Shown here one piece after another: positions 18,654 through 26,704 of a DNA stretch of 53,656 nucleotides (position 1 is the first letter of the stretch; each line of letters opens with the position of its first letter). The notes below the pieces were generated by a model. That model had not been told where the DNA came from, did not search any database, and saw only the letters and a list, made by a program, of their open reading frames with translations. Origin of the DNA: Candidatus Gastranaerophilales bacterium (lineage in GTDB: Bacteria > Cyanobacteriota > Vampirovibrionia > Gastranaerophilales > Gastranaerophilaceae); contig CALVHB010000009.1 of the NCBI GenBank assembly GCA_944327275.1, positions 1-53,656 on the forward strand, written 5' to 3'. Both the position numbers and the translations under genes were made by a program.

Positions 18654-19649
18654 TTATTTAATTCTTACTTTTGGAACAACTGACATACCAGGAACTATAT
18701 TAAATTCATTTGGATCAATTTGTTCTGTGAAAACTATTTTTACAGGAATTCTTTGTACAATCTTAACAAAAGAACCAACTGCATTTTCAGGAGGGAACAA
18801 ACTTGATTTTGCGCCAGATGCTCTTTGAATACTATCTACTTTACCTTTGAAAACTTTATTTGGGTAAGTATCTATTTTTATATCTACTTCCTGTCCAGGT
18901 TTCATATGTCTTAGTTGATTTTCTTTAAAGTTTGCAACAACCCATACATCCTCAGGTACAATTACAAATAAAGGTGAACCAACATTAACATACATACCTT
19001 TTTCAACACGTCTGCTTGAAACAGTACCTGTTTGAGGAGCATATATATTTGTATATGAAAGATTTAGTTTAGCTTGATCTCTCAAGGCTTTTATTTCTTT
19101 CAAATCAGCATCCGCAACTTTATTACCGCCATCTGAAAGTAATGCTTCTTCTGATTGAGTTAAATTTGCTTGAGCTGAATCATATTTTGCTTGAGCAGCA
19201 TCAAGAGTTTGTTTTGATACAGCTCCTTGAGCATATAAATTTTTATATCTTTCTAAATCTTTTTTAGCTACTTCTATGTTTGTTTGTGATGCTTTGAAAT
19301 TTGCCTGAGCATTTTTTTGATTTAACAAAGTTCTTTCGTATTTCGCTTCTGCTTGTGCTAGTTTTATTTCGTAGTCAGCAGGATCAATTTTTGCAACCAA
19401 ATCACCTTCTTTAACTTTTTGGTTATCAGTAATATATACTTCTGTAATTTGACCGCTGACACGTGGAGCTACTTGAACGGTTGTTGTTTCTACATAGGCA
19501 TCATCTGTTGTTTGATACATCAATGCATCATGTATAAAATATGCACCGGCAGCTGCTACAACTACTCCTACCGCCATTGCAATATATCTTTTAAATGGTT
19601 TATGTTCTTTTTCAACTTTTTCTTCTGAAGTTACATTTTGTTCTTCCAT
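18654..19649 (-). CDS. emrA: HlyD/EmrA-type efflux adaptor
   Basis: A 331-residue periplasmic adaptor (membrane fusion protein). It has a cytoplasmic N-terminus, one membrane helix (about 25-45), the lipoyl half-motif (VAPRVSGQITEVYITDNQKV), an alpha-hairpin coiled coil (about 90-190), the second lipoyl half (IYAPQTGTVSSRRVEKGMYV) and beta domains with the VWVVANFKENQL signature of EmrA. It links the EmrB pumps to an outer-membrane channel. The ATG at 19649 is preferred over an in-frame GTG two codons earlier because GAGG is 5 nt from it. It starts 9 bp after the MarR stop, so the genes are co-transcribed. Confidence 0.95.
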   Translation of the reverse strand: MEEQNVTSEEKVEKEHKPFKRYIAMAVGVVVAAAGAYFIHDALMYQTTDDAYVETTTVQVAPRVSGQITEVYITDNQKVKEGDLVAKIDPADYEIKLAQAEAKYERTLLNQKNAQANFKASQTNIEVAKKDLERYKNLYAQGAVSKQTLDAAQAKYDSAQANLTQSEEALLSDGGNKVADADLKEIKALRDQAKLNLSYTNIYAPQTGTVSSRRVEKGMYVNVGSPLFVIVPEDVWVVANFKENQLRHMKPGQEVDIKIDTYPNKVFKGKVDSIQRASGAKSSLFPPENAVGSFVKIVQRIPVKIVFTEQIDPNEFNIVPGMSVVPKVRIK

Positions 19650-19658
19650 AATCACCTC

Positions 19659-20150
19659 TTATATTTGCATATCTACAATTCTACTTAGGTTATCTCTAAA
19701 TCTTTTTAGAGTATTGCGCAGAGCTTCCTTTTCTTCTTTAGGAATTTTTGAGTTACCATGCATCGCGTGTATTTTGTTGATCGCTGCTTTTAGTTTTTCA
19801 GTAACTTCGTCGTACACAATTTTACCTGTTTCTGTAACGCCCATTTTGCGGACTAATCTGTTGTTTTTCATATCAACAAATCTTGTAATGTATCCTTTTT
19901 CTTCCAGAGAATCCAGTATTTTACCGGTATTTGCTCTATCTTTCAATATAAGTTTTGCTAAGTCTCTCTGACAAATCCCTGCGTTACATAATATTGTTTC
20001 AATTGTAACGTATTCATCAGGAGAAAGATTTACATTCAGCTTTTTAAAAAACTTTAACGAAAAAGCTTTAAAAAACTTAGTTGTTTGCTCCAAATCATAA
20101 TACAAACTATCTGTATATCTCATTATATTTTCTTCGTCTGTAGTTTCCAT
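19659..20150 (-). CDS. MarR-family regulator of the efflux operon
   Basis: A 163-residue winged-helix repressor. The core (about 50-125) shows LNLSPDEYVTIETILCNAGI, then QRDLAKLILKDRANTGKILD (recognition helix) and the wing DMKNNRLVRKMGVTETGK, matching MarR/EmrR. It is the first gene of the marR-emrA-emrB-emrB unit and diverges from the outer-membrane factor gene, the classic layout of a local repressor released by pump substrates. The palindrome at 20204-20221 in the divergent region is its likely operator. Confidence 0.92.
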   Translation of the reverse strand: METTDEENIMRYTDSLYYDLEQTTKFFKAFSLKFFKKLNVNLSPDEYVTIETILCNAGICQRDLAKLILKDRANTGKILDSLEEKGYITRFVDMKNNRLVRKMGVTETGKIVYDEVTEKLKAAINKIHAMHGNSKIPKEEKEALRNTLKRFRDNLSRIVDMQI

Positions 20151-20190
20151 TTGATACCTGTTTAAAACTAATTTATCATTTGAATGTATG

Positions 20191-20221
20191 TTGTAAAAAA
20201 AATTTGTTGCATTTACAACAA
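20191..20221. promoter_or_regulatory. Candidate MarR operator between divergent efflux genes
   Basis: TTGTTG-CATTTA-CAACAA (20204-20221) is an 18-bp dyad of the size MarR dimers bind. A wider repeat, TTGTAAA (20191) with TTTACAA, overlaps it. On the minus strand a TTTACA (-35) and TAAATT (-10) with 16-bp spacing start inside the repeat, so binding would block marR transcription. Regulation is inferred from position. Confidence 0.55.
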
Positions 20222-20279
20222 TATTATGCTAACATACTGATATAAAAAAAGCAAGCACATAAAATAAGGAAGTTTTTAA

Positions 20280-21689
20280 ATGAAAAAAATATTATCAATA
20301 TTACTTTTAACAAGCTTGTTGAGTGTAGAAATTCTTCCTGTTTTTGCAGCGGAAGAAAGTACAAATACAGCATCCCCAAAACAATTTAAAAGCATGATTA
20401 AAAAAAGTAATAAAGAAAGTGATGATTATAAATTTGCATATATTAATATGAATTGGTGGAATAATTTTAATGATGATATTCTTAACTCTTACATTGAAAA
20501 AGCTATTTTAAATAATTACGATTTAAAAATGGCATCATTAAACGTTCAAGAATACTATCAAAATGTAAAAATTCAATTCGCAAACGAATTACCACAAGCC
20601 GGAGTAGGATTTTCACCTGCATATATGAAAGGAATGGGAACAACAAGTTCTGATTGGTCTTTCATTGCACCGGCACTTATCAATTATGAAGTTGATATTT
20701 TCCTAAAAAACAGAGATAAAACAAAAGCAGTAAAAAAACTTTATGAAGGTTCTAAACTTGATGAGAGAGCTGCTTATATCTCTATTGCTTCAGCAGTTGG
20801 AACAACCTATTTTAATATTGTAAAACTTGATAAAACCATTGAACTTCAAGAGCAAATTGTTAAACAAAGACAAGAAATTTATGATTTGATGGTACTAAGC
20901 AACAAAGAAGGTCTTACTTCTACTGCAGATACCGTAAAAGCAAATAAAGCTCTTGTTCAAGGACAAACAGATTTAATTGAACTAAAAAAACAACGTGAAA
21001 AATGTCTTCATCAATTATCTGTCTTAATAGGAGAAAGTCCTGAAAACTCTAATTCTATAGAAAGAACTTCTTTAGATGCTATTGCTTATGATTTAAATAT
21101 TCCGGCAAGCATTCCTTCTGAAATAATCGTACAAAGACCTGACTATATGAAAGCGGAATTGATGGTTGAAAAAGCCGGTATAGATGTAAGAGTAGCTAAA
21201 AAAGAATTACTTCCTACCATAAATATATCAGGATTTGCCTTATTTAATGCTGGGGATTTAGGTAACTTACTTACAACACAAAATGCTTTGCTTGGTCTTG
21301 CCGGCGGAGCACTTCTTCCACTGTTTACAGGAGGTAGAAGACTTGCAAACATTAGATTGAAAAAAGCAACTTATGAAAGAATTCTTCAAAACTACTATAA
21401 AACAAATCTTACTGCAATTCAGGAAGTTAATGATTCCTTAGTTGCATCAAGACTAGATAAAGAAAAAATGGAACAAACTTTGAAACAATCAGAACTTGAA
21501 AAAGCTGATTACAAATATAATGAACATAAGTTCAATGAGGGAACTATTTCTAAGTTAGATTTAATTCAATATAAGGAAAATCTTCTAACAATAGATAAAC
21601 TCGTTGCACAACAAAAAGTTGAGTGTATGGTAGATGCAATCCAGTTATACAAAGCTACAGGAAGCAAACCATATGATTATGTAAATTAA
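20280..21689 (+). CDS. Outer-membrane efflux factor (NodT/TolC type)
   Basis: A 469-residue outer-membrane channel protein, divergent from the MarR-Emr operon and therefore its likely exit duct. It has a Sec signal (1-23, ending VFA), then the NodT-family core: NWWNNFNDDILNSYIEKAIL, NYDLKMASLNV, the helical repeats, VVQRPDYMKAELMVEKAGID-like block (here SEIIVQRPDY, about 280) and the barrel strand followed by LLPLFTGGRRLANIRLKKA. No lipobox is present, unlike many NodT proteins. AAGGAAG precedes the ATG. A terminator follows 84 bp after the stop. A second TolC-like gene at 4594 is only distantly alike. Confidence 0.93.
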   Translation: MKKILSILLLTSLLSVEILPVFAAEESTNTASPKQFKSMIKKSNKESDDYKFAYINMNWWNNFNDDILNSYIEKAILNNYDLKMASLNVQEYYQNVKIQFANELPQAGVGFSPAYMKGMGTTSSDWSFIAPALINYEVDIFLKNRDKTKAVKKLYEGSKLDERAAYISIASAVGTTYFNIVKLDKTIELQEQIVKQRQEIYDLMVLSNKEGLTSTADTVKANKALVQGQTDLIELKKQREKCLHQLSVLIGESPENSNSIERTSLDAIAYDLNIPASIPSEIIVQRPDYMKAELMVEKAGIDVRVAKKELLPTINISGFALFNAGDLGNLLTTQNALLGLAGGALLPLFTGGRRLANIRLKKATYERILQNYYKTNLTAIQEVNDSLVASRLDKEKMEQTLKQSELEKADYKYNEHKFNEGTISKLDLIQYKENLLTIDKLVAQQKVECMVDAIQLYKATGSKPYDYVN

Positions 21690-21743
21690 AAAAAGAAATG
21701 ACAAACTATATAAACTAGAATCACATATAATCATCACCTCTTT

Positions 21744-21804
21744 ACTTTAAAAAACAAATTTAAAGTAATGTGCCGACAAGTCTCACTATTGTCGGTATTT
21801 TTTT
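21744..21804 (+). terminator. Double hairpin terminator after the outer-membrane factor gene
   Basis: A weak AT hairpin (ACTTTAAA / TTTAAAGT, 21744-21767) is followed by the true terminator CCGACAA / TTGTCGG (21773-21795) and a seven-T run that reaches the stop codon of the convergent prmC. Confidence 0.8.
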
Positions 21805-22642
21805 ATTTTATTAGTTTTCCGGATATTACTCTGTCTATTCCCGCTAAATCTTTAACGATTTCTATATCAACAAAACCGTTTGCCAACATTATACTTTCTA
21901 CATCCTTAGATTGTCCAATACCAAGTTCGAATAACAGATAACCTGTTTTATTAAATACTTTATGGGCATCAATTGTGATTTTTTCGTAAAATTCTAAACC
22001 TTTTTCATCTTTTGTAAAAAGTGCTGATTCAGGATCAAATTTTACTTCAATTTGAATTTTTTCTTTTTCACTTGGAGGAACGTAAGGAGGATTTGATATA
22101 ATCATATCAAAGCTTTCATTTGGTTTTACATTAGAAAAAATATCTGATTTTCTAAAAATTGCTTTATTAAAAAGATTTAATCTTGAAGCATTATCAAGAG
22201 CAGTATTAAGTGCATCTATAGAAATATCAAGCCCTATAATCTGACAGTTTGTGTGTTTTGCAACCATACAAGCAATGCAGCCTGAACCTGTACCGACATC
22301 AAGAGCCATTTTTAAATCGTTTTTATTTATAATTTCAACAGCTTTTCTTACAAGAATTTCTGTTTCATCTCGAGGAATAAGTACTGAGGGATTTACAATA
22401 AATTTTTCACCCATAAAATCAGCAAGTCCAATTATATGTTGAATAGGACGTCTGGTTTTTGCTCTTTCAATAGCTTTTTCTTTCACTATTGAAAGTTTTT
22501 CCTGAGTTAATTTGTTACCCATTATAATATCTTTTGCAGTGTAACCTGCAAAATGTTCAAGCAACATTTTTAATTCAACATCTGCTTCGTTAGGTTCAAT
22601 ACCACTATCAGTCAATATTTTCAAAATCTCTTGAATACTCAT
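21803..22642 (-). CDS. prmC: Release factor glutamine methyltransferase
   Basis: A 279-residue SAM-dependent enzyme that methylates the GGQ glutamine of RF1 and RF2. The N-terminal helical domain (about 1-85) binds the release factor. The catalytic domain has the SAM motif DVGTGSGCIA (from residue 115), GLDIS, and the substrate motif NPPY (184-187). Length is normal. GAGAG lies upstream of the ATG. It is the last gene of a minus-strand group with two small unknown proteins 65 bp upstream. No prfA lies next to it, though that pairing is common elsewhere. Confidence 0.96.
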   Translation of the reverse strand: MSIQEILKILTDSGIEPNEADVELKMLLEHFAGYTAKDIIMGNKLTQEKLSIVKEKAIERAKTRRPIQHIIGLADFMGEKFIVNPSVLIPRDETEILVRKAVEIINKNDLKMALDVGTGSGCIACMVAKHTNCQIIGLDISIDALNTALDNASRLNLFNKAIFRKSDIFSNVKPNESFDMIISNPPYVPPSEKEKIQIEVKFDPESALFTKDEKGLEFYEKITIDAHKVFNKTGYLLFELGIGQSKDVESIMLANGFVDIEIVKDLAGIDRVISGKLIK

Positions 22643-22706
22643 TTAAAATTCTCTCTATTTCATCACGTGCATCTAACTTTGAAGTTAATTCTTTTTTTTC
22701 TATATT

Positions 22707-23108
22707 TTATTTTTTACATAAACGTTCATAATAATAAAGCTGTTTTTTTGTCGGGGATTCTTTTGACATTTTCACATTACGTAAAAATTCCCGTTTTTTC
22801 TTTTCATATTCTTTTTGAGCTTGAATTATCGGTTCTTGCTTTTTTTTATAATCATAATATTTTCTGCATTCTTTCAAATATAACAATGTTTCTTCAAGAA
22901 ATTTTTTATCATCTAAGTAATTTTCCAAGAATTCGAAATGCGGATTGTTTATGTCAAAATAATACAATTCATCTTCTACAAACTTATCTAAAATCTCATT
23001 TACCGAAAATTCCGGAGATTTTTTTACTAATGCACGCAAAAAATTACACAGAGCAGATTTCTGTGTCTTTGTCATATCAAGATATATTTGACTTTTTAAC
23101 TGGTACAT
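22707..23108 (-). CDS. Hypothetical Lys/Glu-rich helical protein
   Basis: A 133-residue unrecognised soluble protein. The first 60 residues look like a small helical domain (SALCNFLRALVKKSPEFSVN); residues about 65-115 form a long charged helix (LKECRKYYDYKKKQEPIIQA), possibly a coiled coil. The end, SPTKKQLYYYERLCKK, resembles the tail motif found in many proteins that handle nucleic acids (a T-x-K-Q-x-x-Y-I-x-x-L pattern), but this is weak. It starts 6 bp after the stop of the frameshifted small gene and precedes prmC by 64 bp, so all three are probably one unit. There is no signal peptide. Confidence 0.7.
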   Translation of the reverse strand: MYQLKSQIYLDMTKTQKSALCNFLRALVKKSPEFSVNEILDKFVEDELYYFDINNPHFEFLENYLDDKKFLEETLLYLKECRKYYDYKKKQEPIIQAQKEYEKKKREFLRNVKMSKESPTKKQLYYYERLCKK

Positions 23109-23114
23109 ATAACT

Positions 23115-23280
23115 TTATTTTTTGAACAAATCTTTTACACTAAACTTAGAAAGATTTTCCTGATGAAATTCTACAAATTTTTTGGCAATAGGATTAGTCT
23201 GACGAAGAACTTTCTTTTCAGAAGTCTTTCCTTCAACTTTTGTTTGATTTTCAATCAATGTTAAATCTCTCTTGTCCATA
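23115..23280 (-). pseudogene. Small gene with an apparent +1 frameshift
   Basis: From the ATG at 23280 (AGAGGT 12 nt upstream) the frame reads 20 codons (MDKRDLTLIENQTKVEGKTS) and hits TGA at 23218-23220. Skipping one base there continues smoothly for 34 more codons (EKKVLRQTNPIAKKFVEFHQ and on to SVKDLFKK) to a TAA at 23115, 6 bp before the next gene. Together this makes a 54-residue Lys-rich protein in a sensible operon position. So either a mutation broke a real gene, an assembly error exists, or translation shifts +1 at TCT-TGA. Short size limits certainty. Confidence 0.5.
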
Positions 23281-23374
23281 AAATTATTATACCTCTATAT
23301 CTATAAAAAAGTAAGTCTGTAAAAAATTGACTTATTATTATATAAAAAATATATATTTTTACAATTTGTAATGT

Positions 23375-24088
23375 TTACATCTGCAATTTTGCAATTGGAA
23401 CATTAAAAACAGCTTCCACATCAACACCATTTAGAATTTCTGTAATTAAATCATTAGGATTCAAATTTTTATTAAATGAAGGTAATATTCCCAATACCTT
23501 TGTATCAGTGTATTCTTCTATCAATCTTGGCATCAATTTTATATCTATATTTTCGCAATTTTCCGGATAATTACTCAAAATTACTCCACGCATTGGTATT
23601 TCTTTTTCTTTTGCATGATTTAGGGTAAGTATAATGTTGTTTATGGTCGAAGATTTTGCAGATACAACCAACAAAAGAGGAATATCAAGCATTTTTATCA
23701 AATCTTCTTCCAAAAAACCTTTATTCAAAGGGGTTGCAAGTCCAAAGGTTCCATCAACCAAAAAACATTCATTAATTCCTTGAAATTTCTGAAAATCTGA
23801 AAGTATTTGAGCTTTTTCAATAACAATTTTATTTTCTAATGCAGCAATTAATGGGCTTGAATTACTTTTTAACATATATGTGGAATAAATTTTTATATAT
23901 GCATCCATACATTTAATAAAAGCTGTATCCAATGATTGTAGAAAGCCATTATTTTCCACAACACTTACATCTACAGGTTTATATATTCCGGTAGAATAGC
24001 CTAAAGATTGCATAGTAGCACTAAGACCTGCTGTTACAAAAATCTTATCGGACTTTTCATCTGCCCCTGTTACAAATAAGTCTAACAT
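23375..24088 (-). CDS. BioD-like ATPase with altered P-loop
   Basis: A 237-residue protein of the dethiobiotin synthetase (BioD) type of P-loop fold: N-terminal FVTGADEKSDKIFVTAGLSA, YKPV, the middle VDGTFGLATPLN (BioD has V-E-G-A-G-G) and GVILSNYPE. BioD closes the ureido ring of biotin using ATP. Here the Walker A is GADEKSDKI instead of G-T-D-T-G-x-G-K-T; the Lys is in register but the second and third Gly and the final Thr are lost. No bio gene is near, and it precedes nothing metabolic. So it may be a diverged BioD or a relative with another job. The mRNA looks leaderless (TGT-TAGTAT, 6 nt gap). Confidence 0.7.
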   Translation of the reverse strand: MLDLFVTGADEKSDKIFVTAGLSATMQSLGYSTGIYKPVDVSVVENNGFLQSLDTAFIKCMDAYIKIYSTYMLKSNSSPLIAALENKIVIEKAQILSDFQKFQGINECFLVDGTFGLATPLNKGFLEEDLIKMLDIPLLLVVSAKSSTINNIILTLNHAKEKEIPMRGVILSNYPENCENIDIKLMPRLIEEYTDTKVLGILPSFNKNLNPNDLITEILNGVDVEAVFNVPIAKLQM

Positions 24089-24130
24089 AAGCTAATACTA
24101 ACATGTTGGTAATTTTGTTGTAAAGCTGGT

Positions 24131-25180
24131 CTATATTCTATTTTTAATTTCTGTTAAACTATCTCCACCAAACTTTAAAAGAAATTCATCCAGTAAAACA
24201 CAAGCTATTCTTGATTCTGCAACAACTGAACAAGCTTCAACAGCACAAGCATCGGAGCGTTCAAAATGAGCTTCACATTCCTGCATAGATCTTAAATCTA
24301 CAGTATTCAAAGATTTTTTTAATGTTGGAATAGGTTTCATATCAGCAGTTACAACCAGTGGTTCTCCATTTGTCATTCCACCTTCAATTCCACCGGCATT
24401 ATTTGTTTTTCTGAATATTTTTTCACCTTCAAGATACATTTGGTCATGATATTCACTTCCAAACATGCTAAAAGCATCTTTATTGCCTATCGAAACTGTT
24501 TTTACCGCAGGTATGCTCATAACCGCTTGAGCAATTTTTCCATCTAACATTCTATCCCAATGAACATAAGATCCTAGTCCAATAGGCAAATTATTAAAAG
24601 TCACTTCAAATCTTCCACCTAAGGTATCACCAATACTTTTTGCATTATCAATTTCTTGTTCAAAATTATCGGTTGATTTCCCTATTTGAACAATTTTTGA
24701 ATTGCAGGTTATTCCAAATTCTTGCAAAACAAGTTTTGCAACAGCTCCAACTGCAACTTCTATAGCCGTTTTTCTTGCACTGGAACGTTCTAAAACATTT
24801 CTCAAATCTTTGTGATTATATTTTATACTGCCGGCAAAATCAGCATGTCCTGGACGACATTGACTAAAAGATTTTTCTTCTGAATAATCCTCAGAATGAG
24901 TACTCATAATTTGTTCCCAATTTTCATAGTCTTTATTTTTTATGACAAGAGTAATTGGTGATCCCAAAGTTTTTCCAAATCTGACACCTGAAGTTATCTC
25001 AATTGAATCAGATTCTATTTTCATCCTGCCACCACGTCCATATCCGCCTTGACGACGCTTTAATTCTTTATTTATAAAGTCAGGGTCTATAATAAACCCT
25101 GACGGAATTCCTTCAATTATTGCGGTCAAGCACTTTCCGTGACTTTCACCTGCTGTTAAAAATCTAAATTTACTTAGCAT
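24131..25180 (-). CDS. aroC: Chorismate synthase
   Basis: A 349-residue FMN-dependent lyase that makes chorismate from EPSP, the last shikimate step. It starts FRFLTAGESHGKCLTAIIEG (signature 1) and keeps RRQGGYGRGGRM, the SCRPGHADF-like block (here QCRPGHADFAGSIKY), RSSARKTAIEVAVGAVAK and GGIEGGMTNGEP. Length is slightly below average but complete. The start overlaps the end of the upstream exported-protein gene by 11 bp with no Shine-Dalgarno, so translation is probably coupled. Two other shikimate genes, aroK and aroB, lie 4 kb away on the other strand. Confidence 0.97.
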   Translation of the reverse strand: MLSKFRFLTAGESHGKCLTAIIEGIPSGFIIDPDFINKELKRRQGGYGRGGRMKIESDSIEITSGVRFGKTLGSPITLVIKNKDYENWEQIMSTHSEDYSEEKSFSQCRPGHADFAGSIKYNHKDLRNVLERSSARKTAIEVAVGAVAKLVLQEFGITCNSKIVQIGKSTDNFEQEIDNAKSIGDTLGGRFEVTFNNLPIGLGSYVHWDRMLDGKIAQAVMSIPAVKTVSIGNKDAFSMFGSEYHDQMYLEGEKIFRKTNNAGGIEGGMTNGEPLVVTADMKPIPTLKKSLNTVDLRSMQECEAHFERSDACAVEACSVVAESRIACVLLDEFLLKFGGDSLTEIKNRI

Positions 25181-25646
25181 ATTTCAAAAATGTTTGTACC
25201 TTTGTCTGCATCATTTCTTCTGTTATTTGCCATTTTCCATTGACTTTTTTTACAATCATGTAAGTTTTTAGCTTATAAGTCTCTCCTGAAGGTTGTCTCA
25301 AAGAGCTGATTTTATATGCACCATTTCCTACAGGAGTAACTGATACGTTTGTATAATTGTTTTTATAGTGTCTTAACTTTGCACCAGCTTGTCCAAGTTT
25401 CATTTGCTTAATATAAGTAGCTGTATCAGTATTTACATTAACAAGCTGACCATCAGGTTTTACAACCTGTCTTATAATCTTGGCATTTGGAGAATACATA
25501 CCTGCAATAGTTGGACTGTAAGTATTAGCAGCATTAACATATGAATTAAAGAATTTTAATGCCTCTTGCGAGTCATCTGCAAATGCTTTTACTCCACTAA
25601 ATATAAATAATCCGAATATCATGAGTATTGATAATAATTTCTTCAT
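25170..25646 (-). CDS. Exported NTF2-like protein
   Basis: A 158-residue protein with a Sec signal (1-23, ending AFA) and a mature region of about 135 residues patterned like a nuclear-transport-factor-2/SnoaL fold: an N-terminal helix with ALKFFNSYVNAANTYSPTI, then strands ending in KTYMIVKKVNGKWQITEEMM. This fold serves many roles, so no reaction is assigned; periplasmic location is likely. Its stop overlaps the start of aroC by 11 bp, which links the expression of an envelope protein with chorismate synthase, an odd pairing. Confidence 0.75.
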   Translation of the reverse strand: MKKLLSILMIFGLFIFSGVKAFADDSQEALKFFNSYVNAANTYSPTIAGMYSPNAKIIRQVVKPDGQLVNVNTDTATYIKQMKLGQAGAKLRHYKNNYTNVSVTPVGNGAYKISSLRQPSGETYKLKTYMIVKKVNGKWQITEEMMQTKVQTFLKYAK

Positions 25647-25772
25647 TATTGACTCCTTCTACCTAATTTTCCTTACACTTATATAACGATTAATGTAAGA
25701 ATTTGTTCATTTTAATTATAACATACAAATGTCATTATTGTCATTAAACTAAATATGTAGTATAAGTTGTAT

Positions 25773-26636
25773 ATGAATTTGCAAGTTTTATCTGAATATT
25801 TGGATTTTCTTGAAATTGAAAAAGGTCTTGCTGAAAACACTCTTGAAGCATACAGGAGGGATTTAACATCATTTTTTGAATTTTGTGAAAATGTGACAGT
25901 AGATAAAATTCAAAGAAATCAAATTTATTCTTATATTAGAAATTTACACGAAAAAAAATATTCACCCACAAGTATAATGCGAAAAATTGCATCGTTAAGA
26001 GGCTTTTTCAAATGGGCTTTAATAAATGAAAAAGTAAACACAGATCCAACCTTAACACTCGAACAACCCAAAGTTCCGCAAAGACTGCCAAAAGTGATTA
26101 CTGTCCAAGAAATTAACGAAATATTAAACCAAAATCTAACCAGCTTACACAAAGTAATTATTGAACTTTTATACGGTTGTGGACTCAGAGTCTCAGAGTT
26201 AGTCAACTTAAAAATTAATGATTATGATTTAAAAAGCAGATATCTTGAATGCACAGGAAAAGGTTCAAAAGATAGAATAGTACCAATGGGGAAAAAAGCA
26301 GTAGAAGCTATAGAAAAATATCTACCTGAAAGAAATTATCTTATTCAAAAATTTAATTTAAATACAAAACAATTACTCATTAATGAAAAAGGGAAAAATG
26401 TTACAAGACAAGAGGTGTACTCCTTTATTCATGAGCAAGGAAAAAAACTTCATAAAGCAATATCACCACATACATTAAGACACAGCTTTGCAACGCACTT
26501 GCTTGAAAATGGTGCCGATTTAAGAGTTGTACAAGAACTTTTAGGCCACAGCGATGTTGCTACAACCCAACTTTATACCCATATCAGTAAAAAAAGACTT
26601 AAAGATGTATATTTTTCTATTAACGGAAAAGGTTAA
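25773..26636 (+). CDS. xerD: Tyrosine recombinase XerD
   Basis: A 287-residue Xer recombinase. I use the ATG at 25773; a TTG two codons earlier is possible. It has an N-terminal SAM-like domain (about 1-90) and a catalytic domain with Arg in CGLRVSEL (about 138), Lys in TGKGSKDRI, HTLRH, LLGHSD and the nucleophile Tyr in QLYTH. It is about half identical by eye to the XerC-type protein at 9832 in the last 60 residues, where LLENGADLRVVQELLGH is nearly shared. The XerC/XerD naming is provisional. It is monocistronic. Confidence 0.88.
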   Translation: MNLQVLSEYLDFLEIEKGLAENTLEAYRRDLTSFFEFCENVTVDKIQRNQIYSYIRNLHEKKYSPTSIMRKIASLRGFFKWALINEKVNTDPTLTLEQPKVPQRLPKVITVQEINEILNQNLTSLHKVIIELLYGCGLRVSELVNLKINDYDLKSRYLECTGKGSKDRIVPMGKKAVEAIEKYLPERNYLIQKFNLNTKQLLINEKGKNVTRQEVYSFIHEQGKKLHKAISPHTLRHSFATHLLENGADLRVVQELLGHSDVATTQLYTHISKKRLKDVYFSINGKG

Positions 26637-26692
26637 AAAATTTTTTAATTTTAATTCTTTTTTCTAATTGAACTATTAAATATTTTTTTATG

Positions 26693-26698
26693 TATAAT
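26693..26698 (+). promoter_or_regulatory. -10 box of a leaderless metallophosphoesterase mRNA
   Basis: A consensus TATAAT ends exactly 6 nt before the ATG at 26705, with no Shine-Dalgarno between. A TTGAAC at 26668 is a possible but distant -35 (19-bp spacing). Confidence 0.6.
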
Positions 26699-26704
26699 TA
26701 ATAT

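Noticed and set aside
9832..26636. Two Xer recombinases as part of an integron or mobile element
   Set aside because: Both have XerC/XerD length and motifs; no attachment sites or cargo genes seen; flanks are housekeeping.
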